Below are positions 1 through 11,961 of a DNA stretch of 64,000 bases, one piece after another. Made by a program: the position numbers and the translations under genes. The notes under the pieces are model-generated. The model did not search any database. It saw only the letters and a list, made by a program, of their open reading frames with translations, and had not been told where the DNA came from. The stretch is from Trichinella spiralis. Taxonomy: Eukaryota > Nematoda > Enoplea > Trichinellida > Trichinellidae. The stretch's first letter is position 1. Every line of letters starts with the position of its first letter. Location of the stretch: NCBI GenBank assembly GCA_000181795.3, contig CM012953.1:15995554-16059553 (forward strand). The letters are read 5' to 3'.

Positions 1-942
1 GCTTTTGCACTGGAAGCATCCATTTCTGAGTTTGCATTCAATTGTTTTTCTACAGCAATGATAAATCGGCAGTATTTAAAGCATGACATTATTACACATG
101 TAGACCAAAGATGTGATAAAGCTAAAAAAGCACAATAAAACTGTAGAATGATGTTAATTTTTGTATACAGTTTGTCATGCACTATAGTTACCCAATTGAT
201 TGCACCTATACAAAGCAACATTTCAACTAATATCATGCAATGGAAAAGTAAGTTTGTTAAAATGATCTGTTTGTTGAGACGATGAGAGGCTTTGATCATC
301 GTAGCGCTCGTGAAGAACACCAAAATACAGTGACAGATTATGATAATTAGCGCTAAATTGCTTTGAAATACTTTGCAAATTTTTGTTCCATTATCGCAGT
401 TTCTGAAACTTTTCAACAATGATGCAGCTATTATTGCGTAAAATAGTTCGAGAACAGCAATTGCACGAACGGCTGGACGAATTTGACAAGATTTCAAACA
501 TACCAACGGTTCCAAAGATTGAATGATTGAATTGCCGTCTAGATTGGGGCTGAAGGTAAAAATTCATATATAAATTAAAATATATAATTTGTTTGTAATA
601 ATTATTAATGAAATTACAATTATAGAATCTATAAAGCTATATTTCTTAAAAACTTATGCATGTGAATGAATATTTTACTGATTTAATGTTATTGCATTGC
701 AATAAAAACTATATAATTAGGACCAGGTAAATTTTCTATATAAGTTTTATAGAATTTTACTAAATTAATTAGAAAAAAGCAGAAATTTATGAAATCTTTA
801 GTAATATTTCAAGTCAAATTTTGTTCATGTTTCATTTATTTATTGCTTTTGAAAATAAAATTATTTTCACTACTTACTTCAAATCTTCAGTAAAAATTTT
901 ACTGTTAGAATGTGCTGGGGGTTGTTTTGCTGACAGAGACAT
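1..942 (-). CDS. Four-helix membrane protein, 3' part cut by window edge
   Basis: Two exons are visible on the minus strand: 942-878 (ATG at 942-940) and 549-1, joined by a GT-AG intron (donor gtaagta at 877-871). The frame is open to the window edge, so the C-terminus is missing. The visible protein is about 205 residues. A short hydrophilic N-terminus is followed by four hydrophobic segments: one after the motif SCQIRPAVRAIAV, one around LALIIIICHCILVFFTSA, one around NLLFHCMILVEMLLCIGA, and one around LQFYCAFLALSHLW. A Cys-rich cytosolic tail follows. The topology resembles small tetraspan proteins of nematodes (LAPTM-like or other uncharacterised four-TM families), but no diagnostic motif was recognised and no function is claimed. 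The splice junction restores one uninterrupted frame, which supports a real gene. Confidence 0.65.
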
Positions 943-1572
943 GAAAAATGATGCAAAACTAGTGTAAAATTGAATAATTAAAATGAACATATATTATCTC
1001 AGTTTGAAATGCAATTATTGCACAGTGTGACATTATTCTTTACATTTCAGACAATGCAGCATTCATTCATTACAATTCATGCATCAATTAATTGGATTTA
1101 TTTTTTTTCAAATTCCAATTGTTAAATTTAATTATTATTCATTTGCATATTTAGGATAAACAAATTCTGACAATATTTAGTTTCTGCTTAACATAATCCT
1201 TTTTTATAAATTTTTAAAACATTTAACAAATAAACTTCAATACGAGTGAACATATGTTTAGTGTAATGGCAATGGAATGTTGAATATTAGAAAAAAATTA
1301 TTGAATTTTATTTATTTCAGCATGTGAGATTTTACCTTTTTATAATATTACGGCTCTCATACTTGAAAAACGTTCCATTATGAAAAATTATTTTTCGTTT
1401 ATTTAGATATTAGCTGAGATGTATAGATAAAATAAATTATGAAATAAATTTAATTTTGAAAACGATAAAAAATGATAAGTTTATAACAATCAAACAATAT
1501 AACCAGTCGCATATAAAGTTTCAAATTCAAGCAAGCTAATAAACAAGCAATGAATAACAATAACTGTTAACA
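943..1572. other. Intergenic, no feature seen
   Basis: AT-rich spacer between two minus-strand genes. No ORF, repeat or RNA gene could be supported. Confidence 0.6.
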
Positions 1573-2606
1573 TTATTTGTCGTTGTTTTCACTGTTTTCT
1601 TCATGCGCTGTGCTGCATTCTTCCCCTGGAAGTATTTCATCGCCGGGTTTGATCAATAACTTATCAACAATAACTGCTTTTTCGGTAATTGCTGGCCATT
1701 TAAAATCACTAACTCTAAGCCAATTTCCTGAAATTGTCAAGTAAATTATAAATAAAATATTAACTGAATTGAATGATGAACGAAATATTAAAAATGAAGC
1801 TATGATACACGGTTAAATTAATCACTTGTGAGATATTTAAAACTAAGCTTAATTCAAAAAAAAACAGAATTACCCATGAAACTGTAACCACGTATCTCTT
1901 TGTCTCGTACTGGTCGACCTTCCTTAGTAAGCTGATATTTGGTCAATACAATTGCAATGGGAAAGTTCTTCAGTGTGTATTTTTTGCTTTGACCACCACG
2001 ACTAAGCATGACGAACATTTCTCTGGCGAGAAATCTTTCGTGAATTATGTAAATTGAACTTGGAGGTTTGCCATCGTTCATCAATGCTAGGGTTTTCATG
2101 TTGAAACAAATTTCTTCTGGCAAAAAGTGCAGAATCAATTGCCGCATAGTATTGTTGATTTTCACTTCCATTTCTGCATGATGAACATTAAAAAAAAATT
2201 TAATTCAATAAAACCACTTACCAACGTTGCCTCCAAAAGGCGCATTAAAAGTGTAATGATATTTCGGATTGATTGTCGCTTCTATACAATGCAAGCAGTT
2301 TTTGCTTTTCTTCAAGCACAGCGGAATCATCTCTTTAGCCAATGTTTCGAAACTTCCCACCGGCTTCCAACGAACATCCTCCACAAAAAGGAAACGTCTC
2401 GCCAACGAAGTTGCTTTTTTTAAAACGCAACTTCCCATCGTATAATAATCGACATCGCTCAAAAAAGGCAACGGCATGGCCATGTTGTCCAAAAGTTGGT
2501 GCTGAATCACCAACTTCAACACTGGCCACGCCTGTTGTAAATCCACTTGGGCAACATGATCAAACCAATGAAGGATGCATTTTATTTTCATCGCATGTTT
2601 AGCCAT
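1573..2606 (-). CDS. Unrecognised 279-residue protein
   Basis: Three exons, 2606-2222, 2173-1874 and 1727-1573, splice in frame through GT-AG introns of 48 and 146 bp and end at TAA. The product has 279 residues, no signal peptide and no membrane segment. The N-terminal third is helical and hydrophobic-patterned (ILHWFDHVAQVDLQQAWPVL). The middle has clustered Cys residues (LCLKKSKNCLHC, residues about 95-106), and the C-terminal tail is acidic. Codon use and the clean splice sites argue for a real gene, but I recognise no family. It lies head-to-tail with its minus-strand neighbours. A start further upstream cannot be excluded. Confidence 0.6.
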
Positions 2607-3654
2607 TTTTTACAATTGCAATCGTTCTGCTTTCAACGGATCTGTCGTGTCGCTTTTACAACCCCAAACATAACAATATTTAAATTTTAAACCTTTATTT
2701 GTTTAAAATCCAGTAGTTTTAATGCATATGACTGCAATTTATTGTTTAAAGTAAGACATTTTTTCTGCTTAATTTGGATTATATTCAATTCAATTCAATT
2801 TGTTATTCAAACGTACGTTTTCTAATTCCATTTGCACTAGCTTGAAATTATGTATTCATTAAAATTCGTTTCAAAAATTTCTTGCACAAGTATTAATTTG
2901 CCTTCTAAATACATATTCTTTTTCAAAATGTAGATATTAAACTGAAAATTTTCCAGAATATAAAGAATAATTAGAGAAAACATTTTTTAATCTAATCTTC
3001 ATCTAATTTTATTTAAATTACGCTAAAATTTTATTTCTAATTACGATATTTTTATAATTTCAAAAAAATATAAAAACATTAAAATATTTAATTCTTACAA
3101 GAAAATGTCATACTTGACAAATTATGAACTTGGGAAATGGCAGCCTTATAGATGTGAGGACATAAATCAATTAATGTATTAAATCTCTCAACAGAATTTC
3201 ATTGCAGTACCTTATTTTAAAAATAAATTAATCACGAAATTTATTATATAATTAAATTGGTTTGAAATATTCTTTTCATTTTTACTTATGATCTGATAAT
3301 TTTCAAAGTGTGTGTAAACAACAACGGTATTTTGAATGTTCCCAATCAATTTACTTGATTTGTATCAACTAATCAAGAGCTAATAGATAGCAAGCACGCA
3401 TACACACATTTATTTGACAATTCACACACACTTAACTATAGTTGTAATAGCAACGATGAAATTTTATCCAGTTATAGCACAAACTATCCAAGAATTCCTT
3501 GCATAATTTTATTTCTCACATATACATACATAGGTGACATCTCAACATCACATGCCAACGTTCAGTGCATCAAGAAAACAATCCACATTATAGTATTTCT
3601 TTCACCTGAGCAGTTATTTCAGTATCTACTTTGGCTGTTAATGTAACTGGATAC
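2607..3654. other. Intergenic, no feature seen
   Basis: AT-rich spacer with homopolymer runs. A short open frame at 3588-3770 (minus) overlaps the neighbouring membrane ORF and is not supported on its own. Confidence 0.5.
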
Positions 3655-3996
3655 TCAACCAATTGCAGGCAGAAGGTAGCTGGCAGCTGCTGACCTTTGC
3701 TTTCGAGCTTGCTTCGACAGACTCCGAAGTTCGATAAAACAATCATATCGAATAAAAAAAATGTATGCAAAGAAAAACAATATAACAGATGATAAGAATA
3801 TCATATTGTGTATTACGGGTGAGCGGTATTCAGATGTATTTGTCTCACAGTGAAAAGCTAAAAATGAAGCACAAAAAGATACAAACAGTGTGGAACAGAT
3901 CATTACATGCGTGGGTATAATTGATAATCTGGATTGTGGTATTAAAGAGAAAAAACTGCAATAGTCAAGACTGAATAACTGAGAAAAGAAGCGCAA
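3655..3996 (-). CDS. Possible small two-helix membrane protein
   Basis: An open frame of 113 codons has two strongly hydrophobic segments (around ICSTLFVSFCASFLAF and MIFLSSVILFFFAYIFFI). They are separated by a polar loop with NTSEYRS, and a basic C-terminal tail (KQARKQRSAAAS) follows. It sits 190 bp downstream of the clathrin-like gene on the same strand. It could be a stand-alone small membrane protein or a terminal exon of something larger; possible acceptors lie just upstream (for example the cag ending at about 3935). No family was recognised. AT-rich DNA can produce hydrophobic ORFs by chance, so confidence is low. Confidence 0.35.
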   Translation of the reverse strand: MRFFSQLFSLDYCSFFSLIPQSRLSIIPTHVMICSTLFVSFCASFLAFHCETNTSEYRSPVIHNMIFLSSVILFFFAYIFFIRYDCFIELRSLSKQARKQRSAAASYLLPAIG

Positions 3997-4182
3997 TCAG
4001 CGAAAAACTCTAATATGCTATATGCAAATCTTATAAGGAAATTAAACTGAACTTACAAAAATGAACAAACATTATGAAACACATGTGAATTTCACTGGTA
4101 TTTTTCAAAAGATTGAAGATGGAAAGCATTTTGCATATTTAATTAACAGAGCAACATTTTCAATTATAAAAATGTTCATAAG

Positions 4183-5261
4183 TCACACTTGCGATGATTC
4201 GGCTTTTTCATTGTTGACTATTTGTTGAAATATAGAAATGTAATCTTCCTTCGTGCAGTTTTTGTCGCCAATCAAAGCAGCACTGTTCAACTGATATTTC
4301 TCGGCAAGACATTCAATAGCCTGAAAAGATTAGAAGAAAATATTTTACTGTTTGAATTTATTATTGAAATGAAATTCCAATCACGATCGACCTTAGAATA
4401 GGAACCGGCTCGTAAATACGCTGACCATGCCAAAATGTTGTCATAATTTTTGAGCATATCGCCCAATTGTTCAGAGCAACATAACTAAAAATAATGAAAA
4501 TTATTTAAAATCAAAAATTCTCATCATAATTTTATTGCTTTGTCGTCTTTCATCAAATTTCGGATGAAATTTTTCCTTTCTCTCTGCAAAAGAAGTTTAC
4601 ACAATTTAAAACTTTCCATATTGTTCAATGGTCCATTTTCAAGTCTGCGCTTAAAGTACAAAAACACAGGATTCGGTTCTTTTTTTCCCAATTTAACACT
4701 GTGCAAATATTCGATTATTCTTGCAGAGGCTAAAGTATCCTTCAAAGGCATTTCATTTTCAGTATTCATATTTTTCATTTAAGCGAACAATTTATCTATA
4801 ATCACATGCTTCTTCTTACCATGTGAATAATGGCAGCCAACTCTGCAGCCCTGTAGTATTCTCCATTGTTGCACAGGTCCCAAAATTCCCACGCAAACAG
4901 ACCTTCTGCACCTGGTAAGTTGCACCGACGAGCGAATTTCATTACAGCACTTTTATTTTTCAGGGAAATATTAAGACACGAAATGATTTCTTCTTCATCT
5001 ATCACCGCAGTTACAATCTTCAAAAATATAAACGATAATATGCATCAAAAAGAAAAATTAAGCTTCCTTTCAATATTTACACAGCCCATCTCGTTGACGC
5101 ATACTATTCCAGAGTCCTTATACGCTGTTAATAATATAACTGGAAAACTGGTAAACATACCCTCATACAAACAAATTGAGTCATTCACATCAAAGACATG
5201 AAGGTAACCATGAGATGTTATAACAAATAAAATACCATATTTATCGTTTGCCTGAAATATT

Positions 5262-5314
<53 letters not shown>

Positions 5315-7062
5315 GCAAAAAGCATTCCAAAATCAAATAAAAACCTCAAATAGCTTCATATAAAGTAATGAAAAAAATTTCAAAAGACAAATTTTCAAAA
5401 GCTTTTCTTTAAAATACAGTACTAACTTGCATTGCGACTGGAAAGTCATCGCGACGTTTTTCTGAAAAACTAAATGAAATTGCCTTTTTCACAAATGAAC
5501 AACCATGCTTGGACAAATTTTCAATGTGAATCATCCAACCCTAAAAATTTAAATTACATACACAGTCTGTTCAATGCAATGTTTCGAAACATTTACATAA
5601 AACGAATCGCGAACGACAAAGCAAAGTAATGTGCATGGTTTTGCATTTGCATTGGGTTTAAAATGCAAAAAACATGCCGTCACTGCGGAATATACTTCAG
5701 TTTTTTGCTGATGAACATTGTACAGTAGCATCATACTGCTCAACTTCTTGATCTGCAATCATATATTCAAACAACTGTTGAAATGATGAACAATACAAAA
5801 TATTTATCGCTTTTTCAAATTCATTTTTTTGAAAAGCAAATAAAAAATAAACTTGCACTTTTAATACGAGGTGAAATAATCAGAAACCATTCGCATCTGT
5901 TATCTATCAGAATGTCAGAAATGTTGCAGTTTGAAAAGCTATTCTTCAATTGAAAAATGTGTTTCACCTCATAATTCTCTAAAATAAGAAAAACAAAACA
6001 TGAAAAGCCAAAAAACAACCAATTCATCACCTATGTTCCATGAAATAAGCATTCGTTGATAAGTTAGTATCAAAATATTGTTGATATCAATCCATTTATA
6101 AAAAATAACCGGATGATTTGCAATATCAAAATATCGCTTCGGGGTTTCTGTTTGGAGATCCCAAACTTCCAAATTCGCATCACCTATAAGTAATATTCAC
6201 ATATTACTAGAAATGTTCTATTTTGACGATATATACAACAAACCTAAGATAGCGATTAATTGTAATGAAGGATTCATAACTGCAAATTCGCACGAAATTA
6301 AATTCTTCAAAGGGCATAGTTCAGCATATTTCTCTCCACATACAACAAATACATGCGTAAACCTATCAGTTTGCTCTCGAAAACACACGTATTTATCCGA
6401 CTGCAAAGATACTGTTGAACAGTCAATTTTTGAAGCATCAATTCCCAAACTTTTAGGCTATTAAAATAAAAACAAAGAAACAAAAATAAAAAGTAAATAA
6501 GAATAAAAGCAAAAAATAATATTTACATGTTTAATCTGAGCTGAGATGCAAAACAAAAAAAACACCATTAATATAAAATAAAACCAAATCAGAAAATTAA
6601 CAACTGTTAACTGCTTAATAATTCATTATGATTCATTCATACGGACTGAACTGAATGTCTAAATACAGAAAATAAATAGCCTGCAAATTTATTAACTAAT
6701 TACGATAAAAACATAAGACTGAAATATAAACTTAATCAATATTGTTAACGTTCAATATTTTTAAATAATAAAATTTAAATCAAAAAAAAATTTCCAAATA
6801 GCAAAACAAAGTAAATTTTAAATTCACTAAAATTCACCATACTTAATTTATACAGTTCAGCAAACAAAGTATACACATAAAAAAACGCTCTATCTTAATT
6901 CTTAAAACTATTTAAACATATAAAATACTTCAGAAATTACTTCATTTATCATATTCGCGATTAGTTATCAATATTGTCATTATCAAATTGCGGTGATTTA
7001 AAAAAAACTATAATTACCTTCCCAAAAAGTCGAATTTTGATAGGCTCAGGTATTGGTTTCAT
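4183..7062 (-). CDS. Clathrin heavy chain-like protein, short form (about 534 aa)
   Basis: Eleven exons on the minus strand: 7062-7018, 6457-6244, 6183-6031, 5978-5857, 5752-5597, 5540-5427, 5251-5081, 5017-4820, 4739-4539, 4484-4392 and 4320-4183 (TGA at 4185-4183). Every junction keeps the frame. The protein follows clathrin heavy chain colinearly from its first residues. It has the seven-bladed terminal domain (residues about 1-325, e.g. SDKYVCFREQ, AVMNPSLQLIA, FVITSHGYLHVFDV), then the linker (DEEEII, NLPGAEGLFAWEFWDL), then the first solenoid segment (MKDDKLCCSEQLGDML). It ends near family position 560-570 with no leg or trimerisation domain. Identity to the family is low but continuous, with no stop or frameshift inside, so it looks like an expressed divergent paralogue rather than a decayed copy. 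Introns 4 and 9 need GC donors. The start is the ATG giving MKPIPEPIKIRL, matching the family N-terminus. The start of exon 9 is the least certain junction. Confidence 0.85.
4485..4538 (-). other. GC-AG intron (clathrin-like gene, intron 9)
   Basis: The end of exon 9 contains no GT at all between the codon for the final Lys of MKDDK and the in-frame stop. A GC donor (gacaaa/gcaata) joined to the tttttag acceptor gives MKDDKLCCSEQLG, colinear with the clathrin segment LKEDKLECSEELG. The intron is 54 bp. Confidence 0.75.
5264..5311. repeat. (AT)n microsatellite
   Basis: About 24 uninterrupted AT units inside intron 6 of the clathrin-like gene, close to its acceptor. Confidence 0.95.
5753..5856 (-). 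other. GC-AG intron (clathrin-like gene, intron 4)
   Basis: No GT in a compatible phase exists at the end of exon 4. The sequence aaaagt/gcaagt is a textbook GC donor, and using it gives phase 0 into the acceptor gcag/atc, restoring the clathrin-like reading frame (PRIKS then IKKLSSMMLLYNV). Confidence 0.75.
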
Positions 7063-7139
7063 TGGTCAATCTTAAACAAAAAGACAGAAAACAACTCACA
7101 TAATTTGATGAAAACTAACAAATCTCCCTCTTATATCTA

Positions 7140-7530
7140 AATATTAATAACAAAACGCGATCGCCTGAGCGTTGGTGGACTGTATTATTATTCAAGCGGG
7201 AGGTCAACCTGATTTGATTATCCAACAACGTTAATTAATGACGTTCGTTTCCGAATGTGATGAGAGAACAAAGCAGTAACGGGTAGACTTTATTGAAGAT
7301 TCGACAACAGGCAACAGTGTCAACAATACCAGAGAACTTTACGAGGGTCAGATTACCAAAATAACTCCGAAACCAAACTACCACAATTTACAATAACAGG
7401 ATGATACACACATGCACGCTATACAAACTCTTATTACGTCATCTACCGTAAGCCACTATACGCAGGTACTGATTCGCAGGAGTCGGTGAGCAACCAAAGA
7501 ATTTCCAACACTAAATATCTGTCAGTCGAA
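7140..7530. repeat. GC-richer island, possible decayed LTR fragment
   Basis: This patch is clearly richer in G+C than its surroundings and contains no conserved ORF. A tttattga motif (an AATAAA-like signal on the minus strand) and the overall texture resemble the long terminal repeat of the retrotransposon at 30-35 kb, but no direct sequence match was seen. The call rests on composition only. Confidence 0.25.
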
Positions 7531-7839
7531 CTATTCTTTTAAAACTATATTGTAGAACTCAAGTTACAGATATTTTGCAACAAATAATATTCATAAGCAT
7601 ATTTTAAATTATATTAATAAGATTATGCATAATGTAAATTCAATTTTTTAAAATGAATATCACTTTCTCCTGCATTATTACAGCAATTTATTTTACAGGT
7701 AAACATTTGGTATGGAGGTAATAATGCAAAAATTTCAGAAATTAGCTACTCTAAAGTAGGGATTTTATCAAATATAATTGCTGTTAATTTTATCATTTCA
7801 TGGGCAATTTTTGTTGAAAATGCACTTAATTGTCAGTCA

Positions 7840-8250
7840 TGATACCGCGGTAATAGTCTGTAGCAGACAAGAACTGAACTAACAACTGTATTTGCCCAGA
7901 CAACGAAGTGGAAGAAGGATGAAGCTATCGTAAGCGGATATACACTTGAAGATCAAAGGAAGATTATGGCAATGCGTAGGTTGGAGCGAGCGTGGGTTGT
8001 CTGTGGTAGAATCCTGCTGTGACGAATCGGTAACACTCCTTGTTCGGAGTTGCTAATAAATACCGTATTCCTTATATGTTTTTTGATTGAGATAATGTTA
8101 CCGGGAAAGCGCGAACCCGGAAGAAAGGTTAGGTAGGAAGCCAAGCTGAGGATACGTCCGTGCAGAGAAACCCGCCGGTTGACGACTGTGCTAATAACCC
8201 GGTTGGGATGATGAACGAGCCCGCCCAAGAAAGCGGCTCGTTACAAATCA
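7840..8250 (+). repeat. GC-richer island, possible LTR remnant
   Basis: A second composition outlier. It contains a small hairpin (ctccttgttcggag) directly followed by an AATAAA hexamer at about 8057, and then a CCGGG...CCCGG hairpin at about 8101-8120. A polyadenylation signal after a stem-loop is the arrangement of an R region in retroelement LTRs. No coding remnant and no terminal repeats were found, so the assignment is tentative. Confidence 0.3.
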
Positions 8251-11200
8251 TTAGTTTAACAGCTATTTGGTTGCAGTGCTGATGAACAACTACTGGCATT
8301 ATTAGTATGAGCAAAAGCCAAAGAACTGAAAAATATAACAAGCGCAGTCTGTCCACAGGTGTATTCAGTAAAAATGTCATTTTAAAGTTTTTCGATTGAT
8401 TGGAATCAGGATATGCCAGTTAAACCAACAGACGATTGACGATAGAAGCAAGTGATGCAATAAATCACAGTTATGTTCGTCATAAAGACTAATTCTGATT
8501 TTACAGGTTTCTAAATCATTTTTGATTTATATGTTGAGTTCATCACTGCTGTTCATGGTAAAGAAATTCTTAAAATTTATTTTATAATTTTAGCTCACTA
8601 TTTTCATTGTTCAAAATATAATAGATAGAATTTGTAATGCTGTAAAGCTTGTATTTTTTGTAATGAAAATAATGCATATCAATGAAATAAATTTAAAATT
8701 TAAGCAAATTTCTAAAAATTAATAAGGCAAATTTGCTATTTAATTCATAAAGTATTTCAATACATTGCATAAATAGTACACTCTTACAAAATTTTCTGAA
8801 TTTCATTAGTCGACTAAAATTACTGTTTCTTAACGTAAGTGATCCAATTTTCAGGCATAATAGGCGAATGCAAGTTTATATATTGGCATCGTTGCGTTAT
8901 CAATGCAAATAAATTGCGATTCGAATAGTTATTATAAAAGCTTTATTAAAATTACTGTAAGATAAATCATCGTTGCTTTGATTTTCAAATGAAATCTAAC
9001 TTGACGTGAAATAAATGAATTGAAATTTAAAAACAAAATTAATTGTATGTATCAAATAGAGTGATTACATTAGCAGGAAGTTAAAATGTTAATATTTGCT
9101 TTAATTTGTTACTAGAGGAGGAAAGTTTTCACTAAAATGAAAATATGGATATATACAGACATATTGTGAAGTGAATGTAATCCACAGTGTGTATAAGTTA
9201 GACCTCTTATGTATGCTTAGGAATTCAAGTCTGTGAAACAAAATTGATCTGTTTTCAAACCAAGTTCTTCAAGAAAGAATGAATGATAGAATTAGCATTG
9301 TGCAATGTTCAGAAAGGCAAAATATTTGCATCACATTATTTTCATATTAAAAAAAGTTATTTTATGAGAAATAATTGCCAAATATTGTATACAGAGAAAA
9401 TTGTAATGAACTGTAAAGTGTAAAGAAAGCAAGTAAGCAGTTGAACAACTGAAATAATAAAATCATCAGATGTAAAATGGTTTGCAAACAAAGTGGATGC
9501 TTCAAAACAGCCAAAGTTTTAATGTCATCAGATGATCAAAAATTTTGCTTAAATTGTTGTCAAATGTTGAATTAATAAGGAAGAAATAAAGAAATACAGA
9601 TAAGCAGAATAGATGGATGCAAGTAAGAAAAATTTGCCCGAAATGAAAATGAACCAAAGTTGAAGCTTCAAAATGAATAAGCAAACGAACTGAGCTTCAT
9701 TTGCAAATTTGATAAATAAATTCTGCTTTATCAGAAGTGTGGCAGGTGAGTTTTCATTATTTTAGAATAACACAAATTGGTAGAAAGATGGTGACTTGTA
9801 ATGGTGTTTATTTTTTAAGTTTCTCCAGTTTAAAAAGCTTATGTTTTTTTAAATATTTTTTGACAGTTAGCAAAACAGTTTTCAAATCATTAAATTTCAA
9901 ATTTATGAAATTGCAACTAATCTTTTTAATGGGATGCTAAACAAAAAAAACGAATAATACAATTTATTGTTCATTGATGTTTTAAATTTTAATGACAGCA
10001 ATTTTAAATTCATCTGAAGCTTTTGAGTTTTTTCATTTTCCTTGCAAATCAGTCAGTTGCATCCATTGAGTTTTATTTCACACTTAACTCAAATATATTG
10101 TACTTTTATATTATTTGAAAATTTGCAATCATACGAAATCATAACATTGATAAACAAACACTTTATTATTTCTGTTGAAGAAATGAAGTTTGAATGTTGA
10201 AAGTGGAATTCATTAAATCCACGGGAAAGCTATGTTCAATGTCTTCTTAATTCATCACGTGTCTAATGTACAGCTGCTCAATTTGAAATTTAAATATTTC
10301 TATTCTAAATGATTAATAAAAAGCAGAGACAAAATTTTCTGTTCCACTGCTTTTCTTATGTAAATTGAAAAACTGATCAGTTGAATATTGATTAATAAAT
10401 AAATCTTGTGAATAATAATTTATTAACGTTGACTTCCTACAATATATGACAACAAAACAGACCAATGTGACAATTATCTATCTATTATTGCTGTAAAATT
10501 GAATCGTTGCCGACATGACAAAGCTCATTAAAGCGGTCGGCGGTGTAATGAAAAGCTGAAAAGGCACCAACGCCAATTATGAAAGCTGCTTCCTGCTTGT
10601 CGAGATTGTAGTTTTAAAAATCGCAATCAACTTGCTCAATGTATGAATTTTTTGCATTTGTCTGTAAATTATAAATATTTATTATGCAATAGATTAAAAT
10701 TATTATGTTTTTTTCAATGGATAACAAAAAGTTGTAAATTAATTCTGGATTTACATTTAGAATTTAGTTGTAAATTTTGTAATTTAGTTAATAGTTAACA
10801 AGGATTTGCTTTATTATTTGCATACAAAAGTGCATTACGGAAAAAATAATTGAGCATAAAAATATTTTAAAGTATTTTACAGTTGGAAAGTTTTCAATTA
10901 AACTTTACAAATAAAAGTAACTCTTCAAAAATTTTGTTGAGTGCCAAGTCAATGTTTTTATTCTGAAAATCTAGAATATTTAAAGAACATTTTTTGTAGA
11001 ATATGATGAGTAAGCATGAAATTTATTTCTTGCAAATATTTCAGTTGCTTTGTGCTTATTTATTCTTTTTTTATAAATTAGTGTATAATTATTTATTTGC
11101 AAATTATTTACAAATTTCAGCTCAAATTTTACGGATAATAATTTCAATATTTTACGTATCCGGATTGGTATTTGATGAAGCATTTTGTCACAGTTATTCA

Positions 11201-11961
11201 TGCGTTTGATTTAGCGCAATAATAATATTGATAATGATTTACTGCAAATTCAATTAATTAACTTATAAAGTAAAGTACAAAAATTAACTCAATATAAATC
11301 AATCAACACATACTAAATCTCTGAACTTGCTTGAATGATTAATTGTTTATTTTTAATATCAAAATACAGACAAATACTTCAAAGAAAAAGAAAATAATTT
11401 TTGAATATTCACAAAAGTTAATCAGCCCAAAGAAAAGCTCCCACGTTTTTTTAATGTTAGATGTAATTATTTGTCAAAGTATTATTATTGGCAATGTCAC
11501 AATTCGATAACGGCTAATAAAAAATAGCATTTGAAAATGGTTGAACAAAAAATAATGTACTCTGTTTTTTTGGGGATGCATGCAATTTTATATAATTTGT
11601 GAAAAAAATAAAAATTTATTATTGAATTATGTGCAACAGAAATAGAAGCTGTTCACAAAATTCCACAAATCACTAGTAGTGCTATGAATAAATTTGTAAG
11701 TACTTTTGAATATGGTTACTTTTGTAAGTAACAATTGTAATTTCATTTTCCATTTGGTCAATGCAAGGTCATTTGAAAAGGTCAAAATTGCTTTTGCACG
11801 CATGCGGTAAGTTTCTCATAGCACAAGCAACGAACGGGTCGTCCAGTGCATAATATTTGTTTTTACCGCTTTTCTGAGCCTGGTTTTTATTGAAAAAGCT
11901 CTATTTTAAATATTTAAATTAATAAATAGCAACTTGTTATTCAAGCAGCCAAAAAAATCTG

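Larger units (their letters stand above)
7063..11961. other. 4.9 kb without a recognised gene
   Basis: Upstream flank shared by the clathrin-like gene (minus) and the TTC28-like gene (plus). Apart from the two GC-richer islands listed separately, the sequence is AT-rich with short chance ORFs only. Promoters of both flanking genes must lie here, but no TATA or other element could be assigned. Confidence 0.5.

Noticed and set aside
5264-5311. TATA-like runs as promoters
   Set aside because: These are AT microsatellites inside introns or spacers; similar runs at 43.4, 47.7 and 58 kb make them uninformative.
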